Below are positions 61,444 to 64,000 of a stretch of DNA of 64,000 nucleotides, piece by piece. The notes below the pieces were generated by a model. The model saw only the letters and a program-made list of their open reading frames with translations, made no database searches and was not told where the DNA came from. Position 1 is the stretch's first letter. Every line of letters starts with the position of its first letter. The position numbers were made by a program, and so were the translations under genes. Source of the DNA: Desulfohalovibrio reitneri (GTDB taxonomy: Bacteria; Desulfobacterota; Desulfovibrionia; Desulfovibrionales; Desulfovibrionaceae); NCBI RefSeq assembly GCF_000711295.1, contig NZ_JOMJ01000003.1, positions 509,001 to 573,000 of the forward strand. Reading direction: 5' to 3'.

Positions 61444-63789
61444 ATGAAACGCTTTCTCATCGGCGCGGCCATCGCGCTCTCCATTTTGCTCCTGGTGGGC
61501 CTCGGTTCGGCCGTTGGCCTGTACTTCTGGGCCTCGCAGGACCTGCCCAACATCAAGCGCATCGAGGACTACAAGCCGCCGCTTGTGACCACCGTGCGTA
61601 CCGAGGAGGACGAGGTCCTGGGCCACTTCTACCGCGAAAAGCGCTGGCTGGTCACTCTGGATCAGATTCCCGAATACCTGCCCAAGGCCTTTCTGGCGGC
61701 CGAGGACGCGGCCTTCTACGAGCACGAGGGCGTGGACCTGCAGGCCATCTTCCGGGCGGCCATGCGCAACATGGCCGCGGGCGAGATCAAGCAGGGCGGC
61801 TCCACCATCACCCAGCAGGTCATCAAGCGGCTGCTGCTCACGCCGGAGCGTAGCTACAAGCGCAAGCTCAAGGAGGCCATCCTGGCCTACCGGCTGGAAC
61901 GCTTTCTGAGCAAGGACGACATCCTGACCATCTACCTCAACCAAATCTACCTGGGAGCCGGGGCCTACGGCGTGGAAGCCGCGGCCCGCATCTACTTCGG
62001 CACCCACGTGGAGGAGTTGAGCCTGGCCCAGTCCGCCATGCTGGCGGGCCTGCCCCAGTTGCCCAGCCGCTACAACCCTTACCGCCACTGGGACGCGGCC
62101 AAGCGGCGGCAGGACTACGTGCTGGGGCAGATGCTGGACAAGGGCTGGATCAGCCAGGAGCAGTACAATGAGGCCCAGGCCGAGGAAATCGTCCTCGACA
62201 GCATGCCCGACCCCTCCTGGGGCGACGGCGCGTATTATCTCGAGGAAGTACGCCGCTGGCTCATCGACCGCTTCGGCGAGGACACGGTGTACGAGGGCGG
62301 CCTGCGCGTGACCGTGGCCTGCGACCTGGAGCACCAGAAGGCGGCAGAGGAATCACTGCGCGACGGCCTGGTGGCTTCGACCCACCGCCGGGGCTGGAAG
62401 GGGCCGATCGACCATCTCGAGCCCGAGGGGTACGGCGACTTCCTCACCGGGGAGAAGGCTCCGGATGAGTTGCCCGAGAAGGGGGACTGGCTGCAAGTTC
62501 TGGTAACAAGCGTGGACAAGTCCGGGGCAAAAGCCGATTTCGGCAACGCCACGGCGGCCATCTCCGTGGAGAGCATGCACTGGTGCCGCGAACCCAACCT
62601 GGACAAGGCCACCGACGAGGTCCCGGCCATCAAGGACGCCCGCAAGGTGGTCGAGCCCGGCGACGTGATCTGGGCCGAGGTGGTCGCTCCGCCCGAGGAG
62701 GAGGGCGGCCTCTGGAAGCTGGACATCCAGCAGAAACCCGAGGTGCAGGGCGCGCTGGTCTCCGTGGAGCCAGGGAGCGGCAAGATTCTGGCCCTGGTGG
62801 GCGGCTACAGCTTCGCCGAGTCGCAGTTCAACCGGGCCACCCAGGCCGAGCGCCAGCCCGGATCCGCCTTCAAGCCCATCGTCTATTCCGCCGCCCTGGA
62901 CAACGGCTTCACCCCCGCCTCCATCCTGCTTGACGCGCCCATCGTCTACACGGACTACGAAACGGACGAGACCTGGAAGCCGGAGAACTTCGAGGAAGTC
63001 TTCCACGGCCCCACGCTCCTGCGTACGGCCCTGGTCAAGTCGCGCAACCTGGTGACCATCCGGGTGGCCCAGAAGTTGGGCATCGACACCATCATCAAGC
63101 GCGCCAAGACCCTGGGGCTGGAGTCCGACTTCAAGCACAACCTCTCCGTGGCCCTCGGCTCCTCAGAGGTCACGCTGCTCAATCTCTCCCAGGCCTACAC
63201 CACCTTCGCTCGGGGCGGCACCTACGTGAAGCCCAGGGCCGTGCTGGAAGTGAAGAGCGCCTGGGGAGAGGAACTTTACACCAGCGAGAAGGAGGTCGAG
63301 GAGGCCATCAGCCCCCAGACAGCCTACATCATGGCCTCCCTCATGCAGGACGTGGTGAAGTACGGTACAGGCTGGCGCGCCAAGCAGCTCAAGCGCCCGG
63401 TGGCGGGCAAGACCGGCACTACCAACGAGGAGCGGGACGCCTGGTTCATGGGCTACACGCCCTACCTGCTCTCCGGGGTTTACGTGGGCTTCGACGACCA
63501 CCGGCCCATGGGCAAGTGGGAGACCGGCTCCCGGGCGGCTTCCTCCATCTGGGCGGATTACCGTCTGAAAATCGAGGGCGACTACGAGCCCAGGGACTTC
63601 CCTCAGCCCGACGGCGTGACCATGGTCCGCATCGACGCCGAAAACGGCCTCTTGGCCGGGACACAAACCCAGGAGCAGTTCTTCCTGCCCTTCAAGTCGG
63701 GCACCGAGCCCACCGAGGTCTCCACGGGCGGCTCCTCCATGGAGAGCGCCAAGTCCAAGGGCGAGGATCTGCTCAAACAGGTGTTCTAG
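61444..63789 (+). CDS. Penicillin-binding protein 1A (class A PBP)
   Basis: A 781-residue bifunctional peptidoglycan synthase. There is an N-terminal membrane anchor (about 5-30). The GT51 transglycosylase has its catalytic Glu in AAEDAAFYEHEG and GGSTITQQVIKRLLL. The transpeptidase has Ser474 in GSAFKPI, SRN in VKSRNLVTI, and KTG at 656-658. All catalytic motifs are intact. It polymerises and crosslinks cell wall in the periplasm. MrcA/PonA-like. Confidence 0.95.
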   Translation: MKRFLIGAAIALSILLLVGLGSAVGLYFWASQDLPNIKRIEDYKPPLVTTVRTEEDEVLGHFYREKRWLVTLDQIPEYLPKAFLAAEDAAFYEHEGVDLQAIFRAAMRNMAAGEIKQGGSTITQQVIKRLLLTPERSYKRKLKEAILAYRLERFLSKDDILTIYLNQIYLGAGAYGVEAAARIYFGTHVEELSLAQSAMLAGLPQLPSRYNPYRHWDAAKRRQDYVLGQMLDKGWISQEQYNEAQAEEIVLDSMPDPSWGDGAYYLEEVRRWLIDRFGEDTVYEGGLRVTVACDLEHQKAAEESLRDGLVASTHRRGWKGPIDHLEPEGYGDFLTGEKAPDELPEKGDWLQVLVTSVDKSGAKADFGNATAAISVESMHWCREPNLDKATDEVPAIKDARKVVEPGDVIWAEVVAPPEEEGGLWKLDIQQKPEVQGALVSVEPGSGKILALVGGYSFAESQFNRATQAERQPGSAFKPIVYSAALDNGFTPASILLDAPIVYTDYETDETWKPENFEEVFHGPTLLRTALVKSRNLVTIRVAQKLGIDTIIKRAKTLGLESDFKHNLSVALGSSEVTLLNLSQAYTTFARGGTYVKPRAVLEVKSAWGEELYTSEKEVEEAISPQTAYIMASLMQDVVKYGTGWRAKQLKRPVAGKTGTTNEERDAWFMGYTPYLLSGVYVGFDDHRPMGKWETGSRAASSIWADYRLKIEGDYEPRDFPQPDGVTMVRIDAENGLLAGTQTQEQFFLPFKSGTEPTEVSTGGSSMESAKSKGEDLLKQVF

Positions 63790-63790
63790 A

Positions 63791-64000
63791 ATGCGCACCA
63801 GACGCGGCGACGCCGACCCCTTCATCACCAAGGACGGCTCCGAGGTGCGCGAGTTAATGCATCCCGCGCGCCATGAGGGACCGGCCAACCATAGCCTGGC
63901 CGAGGCCGTGGTGCCGCCCGGCGTGAAAACGGCTGTGCACCGCCATCCCAAGAGCGAAGAGTTTTACCACGTCATCCGGGGCCGCGGGGTGATGCTGCTG
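63791..64000 (+). CDS. Cupin-domain protein, N-terminal part (cut by window edge)
   Basis: 70 codons are visible. The segment PPGVKTAVHRHPKSEEFYHVIRGRGVM is cupin motif 1, with His-x-His and Glu as metal ligands. It starts 1 base after the PBP1A stop. The function cannot be judged from the fragment. Confidence 0.75.
   Translation, partial: MRTRRGDADPFITKDGSEVRELMHPARHEGPANHSLAEAVVPPGVKTAVHRHPKSEEFYHVIRGRGVMLL

Overview
The window is GC-rich, densely coding DNA from what looks like an anaerobic deltaproteobacterium, most probably a Desulfovibrionales sulfate reducer. That assignment is inferred from four things: a mercury-methylation pair (hgcA-hgcB), a cytochrome c maturation operon with the cysteine-type CcmE known from Desulfovibrio, indolepyruvate:ferredoxin oxidoreductase, and a minimal SufC/SufB-type pair. 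No rRNA, tRNA, CRISPR array or prophage was seen. About 55 protein genes are supported, many in operons with overlapping start and stop codons.

Layout. 1-4.3 kb: the end of a YdjC-type deacetylase gene, a receiver-like/TPR protein, an intact IS5-type insertion sequence lying exactly between two convergent stop codons, and a Smr-domain gene. 4.3-9.6 kb: a polysaccharide deacetylase, then the chaperone operon cbpA-cbpM-clpB, closed by a strong terminator. 9.6-13 kb: an ArnT-like glycosyltransferase and a Maf-like DUF115 protein. 13.1-15.5 kb: cysteine synthase fused to a cysteinyl-tRNA-synthetase-like domain without catalytic motifs. 15.5-20.3 kb (minus strand): TPR membrane protein, iorA, iorB and a sigma-54 activator. 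20.5-24.5 kb: proA-nadD facing two heptosyltransferase-like genes. 24.6-30.9 kb: a CorB/CorC-like protein and the ccm operon (ccmE, F, A, B, C, a small CcmD-like gene and a TPR gene). 31-35.7 kb: livKHMGF, with a hairpin after livK.

35.7-42.8 kb: guaB-guaA-tatB-tatC-hisB-lipoprotein-hisA-copper chaperone, ending at a bidirectional terminator. 42.8-44.7 kb: upp-uraA on the minus strand, divergent from 44.8-49.3 kb: an RluD-CoaE fusion, a rhomboid protease and the minimal Fe-S assembly pair. 49.3-51.1 kb: a large inverted repeat followed by hgcA-hgcB. 51.2-57.5 kb: a thioesterase, carB, purF and kdsD. 57.5-64 kb: a small cysteine-motif protein, a DMT exporter, a second ArnT-like glycosyltransferase, a structured 415-base gap, a YkgJ-type protein, PBP1A and the start of a cupin gene.

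The most notable observation is hgcA. Its frame is clearly HgcA from end to end, including the cap-helix motif NVWCAAGK and five membrane segments, but it contains two in-frame TGA codons (49760-49762 and 50489-50491) and no other defect. Each TGA is followed by a hairpin at roughly the distance expected of a bacterial SECIS. The gene is therefore either a UGA-decoding (selenocysteine) HgcA or a recently inactivated mercury-methylation gene; the sequence alone cannot decide.
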